64,000 nucleotides of DNA from Avena insularis (GCA_023614405.1 CM042694.1:479729392-479793391), one strand, 5' to 3'. Positions 25,151 through 38,252 are shown, counted from the stretch's first letter. The notes: generated by a model not told the origin, from the letters alone. Program-made: numbers and translations.

Positions 25151-27993
25151 TTGCACTAGAGTACAAATACACTAGCTGCATTTATTCTTAATCATTGGCA
25201 CCATATCTGGTAACCTGAACATGCTTGCTCATGGAAGAGTTTGAGTCTTGGGCCTGTACTTTACAGTCCCAAATCCTTTGCAACTTACTAATGTCACCTT
25301 GATTGACATTAATACTATATCATCACATGATAACATCTGTGTGTATGCATCGTCGCTATGGCGTGAGCGAGGCCTGATTCCAGGAGCCTACAGTGACTTT
25401 AGATCAACCTCGAGGGCTTTCTCATGGGCACTGTGCCCTGGGACACATCATTCTACGTTAAAAGCGAACTAGCCCCACCATAACATTATACAATACTTTA
25501 GATGGTACCCTTATCTATTATTATAAATGTATTCATCGAAACACTAGTGCACCTTGTACAACTTTCGATGTTTTTGTTCACCTCGCTTCCTACTTGACTC
25601 TAATTGGTATTTACAGGAGTTTCCAACATATTCCCTTATAACATAACCCTTTATGCTTTAAGATATGTCATCCTTTATGGATTTGGAAAATATGTCTGCA
25701 GTTCTCTATTCGACATTGCGGACAAACCTAGATCAACGTTTTGTGACTCAAACTTAATCACTTTTAAACGTTCCTTATTGGATCATATATTATGTTAAGT
25801 TATCATCATGGTTTTCTAAGATAGAACCTATGTCTTAACATAGTGGATGATGATCATCCTTTTCTTTGTTTCAACCATTGATGTTTAAACTTAATATTAT
25901 TCCTAACTTGAGTCATTAAGGACCAGTTCCTCAATTAACTTCTATTCTAAAACCCTTTTCAGAATCCCTTAAGGAATACTACATAATATCATAATACATT
26001 TATTATTAACTTCCACCCCTTATAAATCATTATTTATCGGTACTTGCGCTTTTATTCTTAACACACTTAAGAATCACTCTATAAGCTCCCATTCAAAATA
26101 TGTTCCCAGCATATTTGGGTATGAGTCACTACTCTTACTCAAACTATGTTCCTACATATTTGAATTTGAGACTTATATTGCTCCCACTCAAAAATATGTC
26201 ATTCACATATTGTTTTAGGAAGACTTCTATAGCTCCCACTCAATTTTATGAAAATTGCATATCTACTCACTATTTTGAACAACTTCAAAATCCTTTGATC
26301 AAATATCAAACTTGGAGTTTTACTATGAGATACTAGTAATTTACCAGTTTTAAATCCACTAGACATTTAGCACACTTGAATCAAATTCATTTGAATTAGT
26401 CCAATACTTGAAAAATTATGCTTTTGTCATTCACCCCCTTTTCCACTATGGCTTTGCAGTCATTTGGGAAAATTCAAGTAACCCCTTTTACTTGTGAGAT
26501 TCAGCAACGAATTGCTTTCTAATCTCAAGGGAATTTTGCCTCTAGGATTTCTCACAATTCTAGTTTACGATTATTTCCTTAGTAGTTTGTAGGGTATGTC
26601 ATATTATGGTAATCATGTCAAATGATTCACAAATGTCTCCATACAAGATATGGTTTACATTTTGAATCCTACTTTATGTAGTGAAAACACTAGTGGGGAA
26701 AACACAATGATCATTATCATTGATTCTTTCCTTCCGTGAAGAGAAACGTTCAGGAACACATCCGTTGCGCTTCTTAACACTCTGATGTAGGGATTTGAAT
26801 CCTCATCCTGTTTTTCACTATCTTCCAAAAGCTTCAAAATCGAGAAATATCACTAAAAGTGAGCTTTCTCAAGAATGTACCAAAATCCCAGCAATACAAG
26901 TTTTGCTTCTTTTGGTTTCAGCTATGGATTTCGTGTTCAAAGTTTCCAATGAATACTCTACAAGGACTTATCCGCTATTGTTTTGGTTATATCGAATAAC
27001 CCTAAAACTTTCACGACTATCCATACTAGATATGGAGCCGCTTTCACGAATTAAAATGGTTCACTATATATTCTAATTGAGTGCTAACTATTTCTAACTA
27101 ATGGTCTCTACATCTACACTACAACGATTTATTTGGCGCCATCTATTCACCCACTTTGATATCTAATATCATATTGTGATGCTTTGCATTTTGACATTTC
27201 AAACACATTGCATTCCACAATTTCTTCTATGCCAATCTTATAAAGTTGAATTTCATTAGTATTGATCAAATCATAGTAATTAGATTCTCTTTTATATTTA
27301 ACACCCTTTGTTTGATGAAAAACTTTGATCATATCAAATAGTTTCATATTCATGTTCCCTTTGGTAAACTACTTTACACTTTTAAACAATCATATAATGA
27401 TAATTACCATTTTGTTAAAACACAATACATTGAATATGTATTTACTTTCAAAAATTCATTAAACACTTTGTATTCAAGTAATACTCAGTGTTCAAGTTAT
27501 TTTGCCGAACTTAGGCATGATTTATATGTGATAAGAAAACAAGTGTCTTTCACATATTATCAAATATCTTTAAATTCAAACAATGGTTTCATTCATTAAT
27601 GAAATATCATTAAGTTGGGTATTTTTCAAGGCATTTCAATATTTTACAAATGTTCATGCATTATCAATTAGTTTCAAACAACAAGGATAATTCACATGTA
27701 ATCAAATAAGATATGAACACAACTAGAAATCATTCATAAAACTAAAACAACTGTTTGTTACAAGCTCATATGAATAACCGTCTCACAAAGTGTGACACAC
27801 ACTAAAGAAGTTCACAATCTTTTGATTACAATAACTATCCAAAACATAAACTAAATGATAAATGTTGAGGGAGAGTGTTGTTGGCCATCATCATCATGCT
27901 CGCCATCAACACGCAGCGTCACCTCCTCTCCAGCAAGCACCTCTCATGCAGAAGGACCTGTTTTCAGTAAAACCGAACAAGTATCAAATATAC
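25151..27993 (-). mobile_element. Copia internal region without recognisable coding sequence
   Basis: AT-rich, with stops in all frames. 26080-26250 has recurring GCTCCCACTCAAAATATG-like units. No RT, RNase H or integrase motifs. This is the downstream (3') half of the element's internal region. Confidence 0.6.
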
Positions 27994-28692
27994 TTAACAC
28001 TGCAAATGTGTTTGCAAGATTGTAACATTTATAAAATTGTATATCAAATATATACCTTTGTCATCGATGACCTCTCCGGTGATTGGTTCAACCTTTACGT
28101 TCCTGAAACGTAATATGAACTCTTGGAAATCCAATGTTTCCGTATCACCACTCATGATGCTACTCCGGACATGTCCTTCGTAGCTGGGAGGCAACGATCG
28201 AAGCAGCACGCCTATTGCAAACGGATCATCCATCCAGTAATCCACGAAGTGAACCAGTCTCATGTGTGCATCAAGCATGCGCTCCAAGTGAACCTTCAGA
28301 CATGTGTGCTCCTCCATCTGTATGGAAAGGAACTCTCCAAGCAGCTCGTGATTCCACATGCGCACATGGCTTATGAACTCTGCTCTTAGCTGATCCACCA
28401 TCGAATATGGATCAAGATCACCCATGAGCGGATGGAGTTCATCCACCATCCCATAACGCATTATTATCTGAATGTAGGTGGACATCTCTTGATGATAGTA
28501 GTGGTTTGCCAGCTCTTGTGGGGTCTCATAGTGGTCTGGATTAGTCAAATCCATTGTGCGGCGTATGTATTCTACCACATGATTCCTAGTAAGGAGACCA
28601 TTCAGGCGCACAAGCCAACTAGGGAAGTTGGATTCATCAAGTCTAAGTTTCTCATCCATTACCCATTCCTCAATGACAAATTAAGCTTCACG
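27994..28692 (-). pseudogene. gag: Copia gag-like protein (UBN2/DUF4219-type)
   Basis: A 221-codon frame from ATG at 28659, with a likely earlier ATG near 28692 separated by one stop. It reads LDESNFPSWLVRLNGLLTRN near the start, the N-terminal pattern of Copia gag (NFxSW), and LLRSLPPSYEGHVRSSIMSG around residues 150-170, a typical gag_pre-integrs/UBN2 signature. The last 30 or so residues do not look like gag, so the reading frame probably runs into non-coding sequence. No zinc knuckle seen. A gag-only Copia could assemble particles but would need enzymes in trans; whether this copy is functional cannot be judged. Confidence 0.7.
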
Positions 28693-29796
28693 ATGAGCCA
28701 TCTCTACATTTATAATTGCAAAAGGAATTTAGAATAAGTTTATAATTAAATGAGTTAATAATAACTCCACTCAGAAACACCTATCCCCATAAGGGTTCCT
28801 AGTGATAACACGACCCCTTTTGGCCACATCTCCCAGATCATCACTGCCATCAATGTGGGTTCAAGGGTGGATGTTAAACGTCGGTCACATCATTCATGCG
28901 ACTCATGCTCGATCTTTCGACCATCCGCGTTCCGAGGCCATGTCTGTACATGCTAGGATCAACAACTCAACCTTATTGTATTCGTTGTGCAACATGGCTT
29001 ACACCCACTGTATGCGAACGTAGATATGTCTGACACCCGATCATCACGACATGCCTCATACCGAAGAACTTTCTTGGTGGTGCACACTAAGGGGGAACAC
29101 AATCATTGGTAATTTAACAGGGATCATCTTATTAGGCTACCGTCGAGTATCTAATACTAGCACACAATAAGATATACAAACAATAACATTGAATGTAAAT
29201 GCGATGTGATATGGTCCTTCACGTCATGATCTCCATCCGTCGTCTTCGGATTTCGGCGCCAGGGTTCCGGTGCCGTAGACACTAGGGTACCGGTGTCTTT
29301 CCGGCGTGGTAGTCCGTCACCTTCGTGACTATCTACTACTATGTAACATAAGGTAATCACTTTACCTTTGCCACAACCATATCACAAAGCAATGCCCCCT
29401 GCAAAACAAAGTTAGACGCCTCTACTTTATCTGTGCATGTTTTACGTGGCTGAATGGGCTTTCGCACAAGAACCGTTCTTACCTATGAACTTTTAGCACA
29501 ACGCTGATCAAGTAGTTGTCTCTACTACACCCCTTTCGGGGCCCTCCATTGCAAATGGCATACCAACTAATGCGAGAGAGACAGACACCCCCATAAGCCA
29601 CTTTATATGGTACAAGCCGTATGTCAAGCGTGGACCAGTCTCGCGAATGAACGCGTAAAGTTGGTTGGGGGCCGCTTCATCAAGAATTACTACGGTATAC
29701 ACAAGTACACGTGGGAGGGTAATAACTAAAAGATCAACGCCCACATGCTACATCTCGTGTGTTCTACCCGTACTAGCATTACTACGCATAGATCTA
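28693..29796 (-). mobile_element. Copia 5' leader
   Basis: Between primer site and gag on the minus strand, 1.1 kb without a convincing frame. It is long for a leader and could carry a packaging signal. Confidence 0.5.
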
Positions 29797-29808
29797 GCTC
29801 TGATACCA
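29797..29808 (-). other. Copia primer-binding site, initiator tRNA-Met
   Basis: TGGTATCAGAGC on the minus strand, one base inside the 5' LTR end at 29810. It fixes the element's orientation. Confidence 0.95.
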
Positions 29809-29809
29809 C

Positions 29810-31760
29810 TGTAGGGGTTCCGCGCATGAAAACAATAAATTTTACCCTATGCCCCTGAACCCCTGATGCTCCCAGGACCTATCTATTAGTAATACAGTAA
29901 TGGGAGGGGCTTTTCGCGAACTTACCCTTGAAGACCGAAAAGTGTTGTCAACGCTCAGGAGAGCGTGGTTGATGTAGACAAGCCGAAGCCGACCTCAAGG
30001 TCATGATGAAGTCCTTGCGCTCCAGCAGCTCCAACGACTTGAGTGCCTCAAGTGTGACACCTCGCGGGGATTTACACACGTACGGTGCCTGACGATGACT
30101 CCCGCTTCCCCGATCTAGCGGCAGTTGCAGAAGTAGAACTCCTGGATCCAAATCCTGCAGCGCGACGGTGCTCCGCGCTGAAGATGTGTCTCGTTCATGT
30201 AGTCCGAACTTGGGACCACGGTCACGAGACAGAGAGAGAGAGAGAGAGAGAATATCAATTGGAGGTCTTCCCAAAAGTGAGAAGACCTTTTTTGAATATT
30301 GTGTGTATTTATCTAGCCAAATACCCCCTCAAAGTCCCGGGGTGGGACTAAAGCAGAGGACAGGGGGAGGGGTGGCACCGCCGGCCACACCCATGGGCCC
30401 CGCGTGGGGGGGCTAGCCCACTAGGGTGCCGGCCACCCCCTCTGGCCCTTCTCCCTCTCACGTTTCCCTAATGGGCCCTCTTCCCTCTAGAATTGGCCCA
30501 TTAAGCCTTTTGACCATTAAATTGATTTTCTCTTTTATTAAATAGTTATGAATAAATGATTAAATCAATATTTAACATTCATTCATATATTATTCAATCT
30601 CTGTGGCTATGGAACACCTTCCACCTCCACTCTGGACATCCTCCGGACTTACCGAAACCCTTCCGGTTTTCTCTCTACTATTCTTCGGCGATTCTACCGA
30701 TCCTATAAACACTCTCTAAGCATCATAAAATCCTTAAGCGTGATACCCTATGGTTCGGGAACACTCCAGACATGGTTAGGACACTCCCTGACCAATGATC
30801 GATAGAGGGACCTGCATGGCCATGTGACCCATGTGCGTTCCACGAAGATCGTTCGTCGTTTGAACCGGGACGGTCGTGTCTTATTACCGATCCTATAAAC
30901 ACTCTCTAAGCATCATAAAATCCTTAAGCATGATACCCTACGGTTCGGGAACACTCCAGACATGGTCAGGACACTCCCTGACCAATGATCGACAGAGGGA
31001 CCTGGATGGCCATGTGACCCATGTGCGTTCCACGAAGATCGTTCGTCGTTTGAACCGGGACAGTCGTGTCTTATTCCCTTTTTCTCTCGAGACTTGCATT
31101 GCCCGAGATCTGATCAATGACATCACCATGTCATGTTCAATCTCGTTACCGAACAATGCTACTTGACTCGTTCCGACAAGTGATATCCCTGTGATCAAAT
31201 CACACGCTGCGCGGCTATTGGATATAACTTCTCTGAGTGGGCCCTTGAGTATCTTTTCGTCACATGGACGGACAAATCCCGCTCTTGACATATATTGCCT
31301 CTACGGTTTCCTCCGAGTACCTGAACACACCTTTATAACCACTATATTACCAAGTGGCGCTTGATGCTATCTAAGCACTCTCGAGAGATAGTGATTGATA
31401 TAGCCTCACGGTCTAAGGAAAAGTCTAGGAGGATGCATTTCTAATCATCGTAACTTGAACTTCGTGACATGATCGGGTCACGATGTTTAGGTTGGGAATT
31501 GGTTCATCATCTCATTCGCATAATGAGTTGACTCCATTTCCAACTGGCATAAATGCCACATGATCAGGAAACTTGATCATCTATTGACCAATGAACTAGT
31601 GAATAGAGTTTCACTGGGAACCCCTGGTTGTTTATATATCACACGTGTATTGATGTTTCCACTCAATACAGTTATAGCATGATATAAAACTTAATCATAA
31701 ACTTTATGAAATATGATAATAGTCCTTATTACTATTTGTCTCTAGGGCATATTTCCAACA
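29810..31760 (-). repeat. 5' LTR of the Copia element, rearranged
   Basis: 1951 bp. Compared with the other LTR it has a perfect-phase 190-bp tandem duplication (30696-30885 and 30886-31075), a shorter GA tract and a 33-bp deletion matching 23868-23900 of the 3' LTR, which removes the TATA-like CTATATATAG. Confidence 0.92.
30696..31075. repeat. 190-bp tandem duplication in the Copia 5' LTR
   Basis: Both units begin ACCGATCCTATAAACACTCT and end GTGTCTTATT. They differ at several bases. The 3' LTR has a single copy (about 24270-24455). Confidence 0.95.
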
Positions 31761-31765
31761 GTTAC

Positions 31766-32123
31766 GTTTCAACCGGTTTCTCTGGAGGGGACAACAAACG
31801 AAGTGATGATTACAACAATGGGTACCGCGGTAGCAAGGACGGTGCTGGTGGGAGCTAGCCACATCAACTGTACCAGCCAATAAACTGAGACCCGCCCATG
31901 TCAGCAGGACAGATGTTAAGAGGGACCATGCAATATGCACTTCTACGTTGACTCAACAGGAAAAAGGCGATCAAATAACCTCTTAAAGGATTGCCGAACA
32001 CTCTTGAAAATGCAAGAGCTATGCATAGCAAGGGCCACCGAAGCAGCGAACCGAGGCTACACTACTACACCCAGGGCTTTTGCTGTCGGGGCACCACCAC
32101 CACCGGGGCATCCGCCAGCATGA
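31766..32123 (+). pseudogene. gag: Tat-2 gag C-terminus after the Copia insertion
   Basis: Skipping the Copia and one GTTAC copy rejoins the basic, glycine- and asparagine-rich tail. 31935-32123 reads HFYVDSTGKRRSNNLLKDCR, matching the C-x-H...GKR...C zinc-knuckle-like motif near the end of grass Tat gag proteins. It is followed by a short proline-rich stretch. Frameshifts occur around 31890-31935. This shows the Copia entered the gag coding region. Confidence 0.7.
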
Positions 32124-32360
32124 CAATCGTAGAACACAACAAACCAAGAAGATGAGTACCCCAGATCGAAAGGAGCGATGTCAATAATTCAGAAGGGGTG
32201 ACCCTCCAATACGACACAAAAGTTGATCACTAGACAAGTGAACATGGCGGAAACAACAACACCTCCTACACTAGAGTATCTTCATTGGTCAGAGCAAGAA
32301 ATAACATTCAACAGAGCTGACCACCCACTTCGGGTCCCATGACCTGGTCAATCAACACTG

Positions 32361-32939
32361 ATAGTGGAGGCACAAATCGGCGGGTTTGACATGAGTAAGG
32401 TCTTCTTAGATGCGGGGAGCAGCATCAACCTCATTTATGCCAAAACTCTATGGGCGATGAATTGGTCCCTGACAAACTTAGCACCAATGGATACAACTTT
32501 TCACGGAAGAGTTCCAGGCAAAGCCGAAACTCCTTGGGGCAAAGTGCACCTCGACGTGGACTTTGGATCGAGAAGAAACTTCAGGCGCGAAAAACTAGAA
32601 TTCGAAGTCATGGACTGGCCATCATAGTATCACGTGATCCTGGGACGACTAGTCTTTGCTAGATTCATGGCAGTACCCCACTATGCATACCTAATGCTAA
32701 AAATGCCAGCTCCCAATGGGGTCATAATAGTAAAAGGAAGCATCATCCGTTCGGATAGCTGCGATCGAGAATTCAACAAAATATCAGAATCCTTCGGGAT
32801 GGAAACGCAATTTGGTCAGCTGAAAATAGTGGATGAAGAGGTACTACACGAAGGACACAGCGAGGAAACCCTAGAAAATCAGGAGCATCGCGCACCTGCA
32901 AAACCTACTTATCCAGCCTCCACCTTCAGCCCCACATAA
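32361..32939 (+). pseudogene. Tat-2 aspartic protease region
   Basis: The frame 32364-32627, continuing to 32939 after one TAG at 32625-32627, has the retropepsin-like signature FLDAGSSINLIYAKTL (active-site Asp in DAGSS) and the downstream VILGRLVFARFMAVPHYAYL typical of Tat proteases. Only one nonsense codon separates the halves, so this is the best-kept gag-pol part of Tat-2. Reverse transcriptase should follow, but 460 bp later the antisense gene begins, so about 3-4 kb of pol is missing. Confidence 0.8.
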
Positions 32940-33398
32940 GAAGATGTACTCGATAGTTTCGCAAGTGCAAGCGACCGAGAAAATCAACTTTTTCTCCCTC
33001 TGGTCCGCCGTACAAACATGGTGCTTCTAGTCGATAAAATCAAGTCTACATCAAGCTAACAAGGAACATGATGGAACACCTCAAGACAAAAGCCGCAGTT
33101 CTTAGGGAATATCATTGCTCTTATATTCAATAAGGCCAACGGCCAGGCGATTACGCCCATGCAATGTATCCATTCATACTTATCAATAAATAAAGAAAGT
33201 ATTTCTCGGCATGAAAATTTATAAGGCACACGAAGGCAGTTATGCAAAAAGGCATCAGTTCGTCGGATCCTCAGCAAAAATACAATTTACAGCCAAAATC
33301 TCGTATAAAGCATACAACCTTTTTCACAAGTATAAATTAGCCCTATACAGATTGTCCTTCTAAAAAAGTACAAAGCTACACAATGGAAGAAGAGACAA
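32940..33398. other. Tat-2 spacer between protease and antisense gene
   Basis: Non-coding junction where reverse transcriptase, RNase H and integrase would be expected. No trace of the YVDD, DNG or H2C2 motifs was seen on either strand. It also forms the 3' flank of the antisense gene that ends at 33399. Confidence 0.6.
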
Positions 33399-36300
33399 TC
33401 AGATAGTAAAGTTCATAAAAAATTTCTTGTCTACCTCTAGGTACCTTCGAACAATCGTAATTGTAGGTCTGCGAGCAGCGGTATATTGCGGCGCCATATG
33501 AACAAGACCACCACCAGCAGGAGAAGGCAGTCCTGACGATATAGTGTCCAAGTCCAGCGTCGGATGATGCACATGCACCCAAGACAGCACAAGCTTGGCA
33601 CCCACCACAAGTTGAAGCTTTACGAAATGATGAATCCATTCACCCTGCCAAACTTTTGCCATCAAATCAGCTAAAATCTGGGGCTGAGGATCCCAAGGAA
33701 ACATGGCATTATAAATAATGGCCAGTGATCTGCGACAACACTCGACAAACTGATCCACCTCGGATACACGATCCTGAAGTAAGGCCATGTTGTAAGCGCG
33801 ACAATGATCAATCCAGAAATCCATCCTGGAATTCTGAGAGGCAGACACAAGAGCTTGCATTCGGTTGCACAGACGTTGGGTTTCTTCCCTCTTGCACAAA
33901 CGAATGCCTACAAAGAAAAAGAAAAGGAGAGAGAAATTGGCATCCCGCAAAAAGAGGAACGACAGGAAGCAAAAATTTAAAGGACTTACACAACATCTTT
34001 TCACTTGCCCTAGAAATCTCGTCCAAGAAATACGCCTCACGATCAAGGGCCTAACGCGTCTTCGATTGGGCAACATCCACCATTGATTGAACAACGCAAA
34101 GTTTTCCTTCGATTTTCCTCACCTGTTCAATTTTTTTAGCATATAAAGGTGGGTCTACTGTATGCACAATGGCAGTCTCAGTTGCACCCATTCCAAATGA
34201 GGATGGAGTCACATCTTCCAATGTCTGCGCATGTGCTAGAGGAGCAGATGAATCATTCAAAATCTAGCAAGACACATGAAAGACAGAAAAGCTTCAGCAA
34301 ATAAAAGAGCCACTCATATACATATGTACAAAAATATCCTTCTCATCAAAATGAGGCATTTCAGCAACATGATAAGTTAATAGTTATTACAACGGCAGCA
34401 GAAGAAATGCGGGAAACTACAAAACAAGGCTACAGAGTTGATTTCTTCGAAGACAAGGTTGCGCTGGCAGAAGGAGCACTAGCTATGGTAGGGGCAGCAG
34501 CCGAAGAAGGAGAAGTAGCCGAAGAAGGAGCAGTTGATCACTTTGGATCTCACTTTATAGCCAGAAGCAGCCAAGAAAATTTCTTGGTCCTCTTAACGAA
34601 AGGCTTCAAATCAGGGGCCATCGCCAACGCCATTGAAGTTTCCGCACCACTCTTCGACTGGGTCATGATGTATCCAATAAGCGGACTCGGGTCAGCACCG
34701 AAAATAGCAACAAGATCGTTTAGGTTGGCAGGTACTTCCTTCGACAGAAAAACCTCGGCATGCAAACCCTTGAAGGCGCGGCGTGATTAAACAAGGAGGT
34801 TGCGCACATGAACACTATTAGCCTCCAAGGTGCTAACACCATCCGATAAGGGGTCAACCTTCTTGTCTTCATCAAGCAGCAAATTTTGGCCTGACAACTC
34901 TACACACACCAAAAAGGGGGGACGATGAGAACATAGAAACAATGAGGACTGAAGCAAAAAACTTCCCTTGCCAAACAACAACTTACGAGTCAAGGAAGTG
35001 TTGAGGGTCTCTAAGCGCTTCCGAAGATTTTCATCTCGGGCGGCGGCTTGCTTGGCCTTTTCTTCGGCATTAGCGATGGCTTTCTAATTGGCCTCTTCCA
35101 AAGCTTTCTCAGCAATCTGAAGTTTAGTCTCCAGATCAGCGGCACGCTCCAGCGCCCTGTCTCTAATGACCTCGGTGTCCTTGATAGCGGCTACAGAAAT
35201 CAGAAAGTAATGCAAAAAGTCAGAAAGTTGGGAGGAAGAGCAGAAATCACAAAAAAAGATGACAGTATACCTCTCAGACCTTTGGCTTCATTACGGATCT
35301 TGATGAAGTGAGAGGCCATGTCAACCATCTCACGCATAACAGGCTGTGAAGAAGGACAGTGAGAAAGACAAGTAAAGGAAGGTCCATAGTGAAATTGAAA
35401 ATAGCGGGTGTACTTACATCTTGCATATCCACCTCGGCAGGGCTCTCAGATATCACCACACCTTTGCCAGCTGATTTTCTTTTCTTCGGTGGTGGGGGCT
35501 TCGGCGAAGCAGCAACATTCTTCTAGACAAGTGGATCCACAGAGGACGCGAGCAAATCTTTTGGACCATCGGCAGTAGGGGCAAAAGAAGTGCCAAGGGG
35601 AGATAAGGTCGAGTCCTTTGCATCATCACCATTACAAGGGAAAGGACGAAGAACAAAGAAGCCTCAGTAACCAAATCATCTGACAAAATAGCAAAAAGAA
35701 GAAAAGCACTTACAAGAATACATCATGCACAAAGCGGAACACGTTCTTGTGAGGAGGAGCCGACGATAATGGAATGGCACCCAAAGGTTTCGAGGCTGTA
35801 GAATCATCTCAGTCCTCGATGTTTTCTACAGCATCAGGACATTTCCACTTTACGCCAACATGCGCAACACAAAAATCGTTAGAGCGAGCTGATGGAAGTG
35901 ATGGCATCCTCGATGAAGATTCCGCGGCAGATGTCTCCATTTCTTCGTCAGCAGCAGTCCCAGTCATGGGGAGATCATCGGAAGCAGAAGGACTAGCAGG
36001 AAGTTCACCGCTCTCGGGAAGAGGAGGAAGGCAGGATAGATGAGCATCATCATGTGCAAACATAAATACCAACAATCACAAAGGAGAACAATTGCAAAAT
36101 AGACCAAAGATGGTAAACAAAGATAAAGGAATTAACCTAGGGAAGACGATTCTTCTTGCCAAAAGGCTCTACACGACAATCAGATGGGACCGTACTCTTT
36201 GCTGTAAGGGTCGTAAAACTACGAACACTTTTTTTCATAAATCTTGAGGGTTAGGTCGTCCCGAGAAGTCCTCATTGGATCCTTTTTCCGGTATACGCCC

Positions 36301-37063
36301 ACATACCGGAAAGACGGGCCTATAGTGGTTGGACGCGGATCCGCAAGAAATACGCCAGAATCGGAAGACCAGATAATTCTTTGCCAACCTCATGCCGCAG
36401 TTTTGAAATACGGTTGAAATGGGGTTGGATCTCCGCCATTTTAGGAGAAGGATGTTGATCCCAGGATTCAAGTTTACGGCAAGTCTTTTTAGGATCAAAG
36501 GGGGCTAACCCGAAAGATTGACCCTCGACTGATTGATCTTTGATGTAAAACCACTTGGCTTTCCATCCTTGGACAGAATCAGCGGGCTTAAAATCAAAGT
36601 AATCTACATCGGAGCGAACAGAGAAAATGGCGCCACCAATGTCATGGACGATGGCTTCAGTGGCGTTGCGGCAAACATAAAAGAAATACTTCCACATGCC
36701 CCAATGGGGATGAATACTGAGAAAGCATTCACAGAGAGTGAATAAATAAGCAACATGGAGGATTGAGTTCGGCGTGAGCTGATATAGCTGCACGCCATAG
36801 ATGAAAAGAAGACCATGAAGAAATTCATGGACAGGAAGAGAAAGGCCACGAAAAAGAAAGGAGAGAAACATTACCCTCCATCTCTGTTGGGGGATTGGAC
36901 TAGCTTCGTCCCCAGGAAGCTTGAAGGTACCCTCCGCCAGATGGCCGGAGTTCCGCGCCTCATGGAGCTCCCACATCGTACACTTGGAAGGGGCCCAGCC
37001 GATGCCCCTTTTCCTGGTGGCCTTTGCGGCCACAGTGGAAGTCCCCACCTTGCTTTTTCCCAT
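33399..37063 (-). pseudogene. Antisense intron-bearing gene of Tat-2 (Transposase_28/'putative gypsy type transposon' family)
   Basis: Opposite strand to gag-pol. The start chosen is ATG at 37063 (MGKSKVGTS). The first exon (to about 36320) has the domain annotated in plants as putative gypsy type transposon, with LPVHEFLHGLLFIYGVQLYQ, LTPNSILHVAYLFTLCECFL and WKAKWFYIKDQ. Then come an acidic/serine-rich part (36075-35809), a KKRK basic patch (about 35480), a coiled coil (35190-34990, ending in TSLT then a GTAAGT donor), a segment at 34907-34433 and a C-terminal part with VWQGEWIHHFVKLQLVVGAK (about 33650). A TATA-like TTTATAAAG lies at 37177-37189. Several in-frame stops; function unknown. 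Confidence 0.75.
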
Positions 37064-38252
37064 GGCAAAGAAAAAGAGCGACACTAGCACAAAGCAGGAG
37101 TTTGTAAGAGGGCAAGGAGAGCAAGGAAGAAGATGAAGCCAGCAGAGATGAGGTGAAAAACAGTAAAAAGTATCCCCCTTTATAAAGAACTATGGTACGA
37201 AGTTAAAGCCGTTCGATGTAAAATCAAATGGTCACAAGGACACGTGATGGTGACGCATGTCAATAGATTCCGTAAAGGAAAAATATCTTAAGAAGTTATT
37301 GCTGCGGTAAAAACGGGAACACGGCACATGCCGCCTCAATATCCGTGCAAAAAAGGGGACGTGTGGTCAGGAAACTGCGCTGAATACGCCACCACACGTC
37401 ATCATTACTGCAGCACATGCCCATGCTTGACACGTCTCGTCGCAAGCATATTTTTCAAGAATCAAGTAGCGTAAAATCCGTCATCAATGACGTCACAACA
37501 AAAATGGTTCAGAGGAAAGGATACACACCCGAAGAAAAATAGGGAGGCAAAGCAAATTCCTCCATGAGATAGATTAAGCCTACAATCGAATATGAAAATT
37601 TCGACTGTAGCCTCGGGGGCTACTCCTATCGGGAGCGCTGTTGGCATCATATTTTCGAGCCTATGTCCTAACGCATACTTACGAACATAGCCTCGGGGGC
37701 TACTCCTATTAGGAGCACTGATGAGCACCTGATAAAGGAAAAACAAAAAAAGTCCTATCGGGAGAGGGTATATGAAGCAAAAATCAAACATCTGACATAA
37801 AATAATCTCGGATCACAGCCAAATGTGACAAAACTCCGAATACTATGTTCAGAAACATGAAGGTAAGACCCTAAGATTCATCACGTGTGGCCTGGTAATC
37901 GCACAAGAATGCGCTCTGCTAGTATTATATCCGTATCTACGATACGATGAAAAATCCCCACGGACGCGTTCGGTACCCAATAAAATAAAACTAGAATTTA
38001 ATATTTTATAAGATCTCAGCGGCTCAAATTGAGTTACGCCAGTAATAAATTCCGAGTTCAGGCCTGGGGACTTGAATTTGATGTAGGACAACCTTGCTTT
38101 TGCCTAGGAGCAATTAACTGATTCCCGATCCGTCAGATGCATCAGGCTCGTTGTACCAAATCCCTATAAAACATAAAAATGGTGAAACTAAACATTCTCT
38201 TTTCTTGAGACTCAACCTGAATCTATGGTTCGGGTAGAGTCTCAAGGGCTAC
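37064..38252 (+). mobile_element. Tat-2 3' non-coding region with polypurine tract
   Basis: On the minus strand this is the upstream region of the antisense gene, with its TATA-like box. On the plus strand it holds two copies of CCTCGGGGGCTACTCCTAT (about 37612 and 37690) and ends in CTCAAGGGCTAC (38241-38252), the polypurine tract before the 3' LTR. No coding sequence was recognised. Confidence 0.6.

Larger units (their letters stand above)
23309..31760 (-). mobile_element. Non-autonomous Copia-like (BARE/Angela-type LTR) element, minus strand
   Basis: 8452 bp with TSD GTTAC (23304-23308 and 31761-31765), inserted in Tat-2 gag. On the minus strand the LTRs start TGTTGGAAATATGCCCTAGA and end GGAACCCCTACA (GGAACCCCTAGA in the 3' copy). 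The primer site TGGTATCAGAGC (initiator tRNA-Met) is next to the 5' LTR at 29797-29808, and the purine tract GTGGGAGAC next to the 3' LTR at 25142-25150. The internal 4.6 kb contains a gag-like frame, but no protease, integrase, reverse transcriptase or RNase H motifs were seen. Confidence 0.93.
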
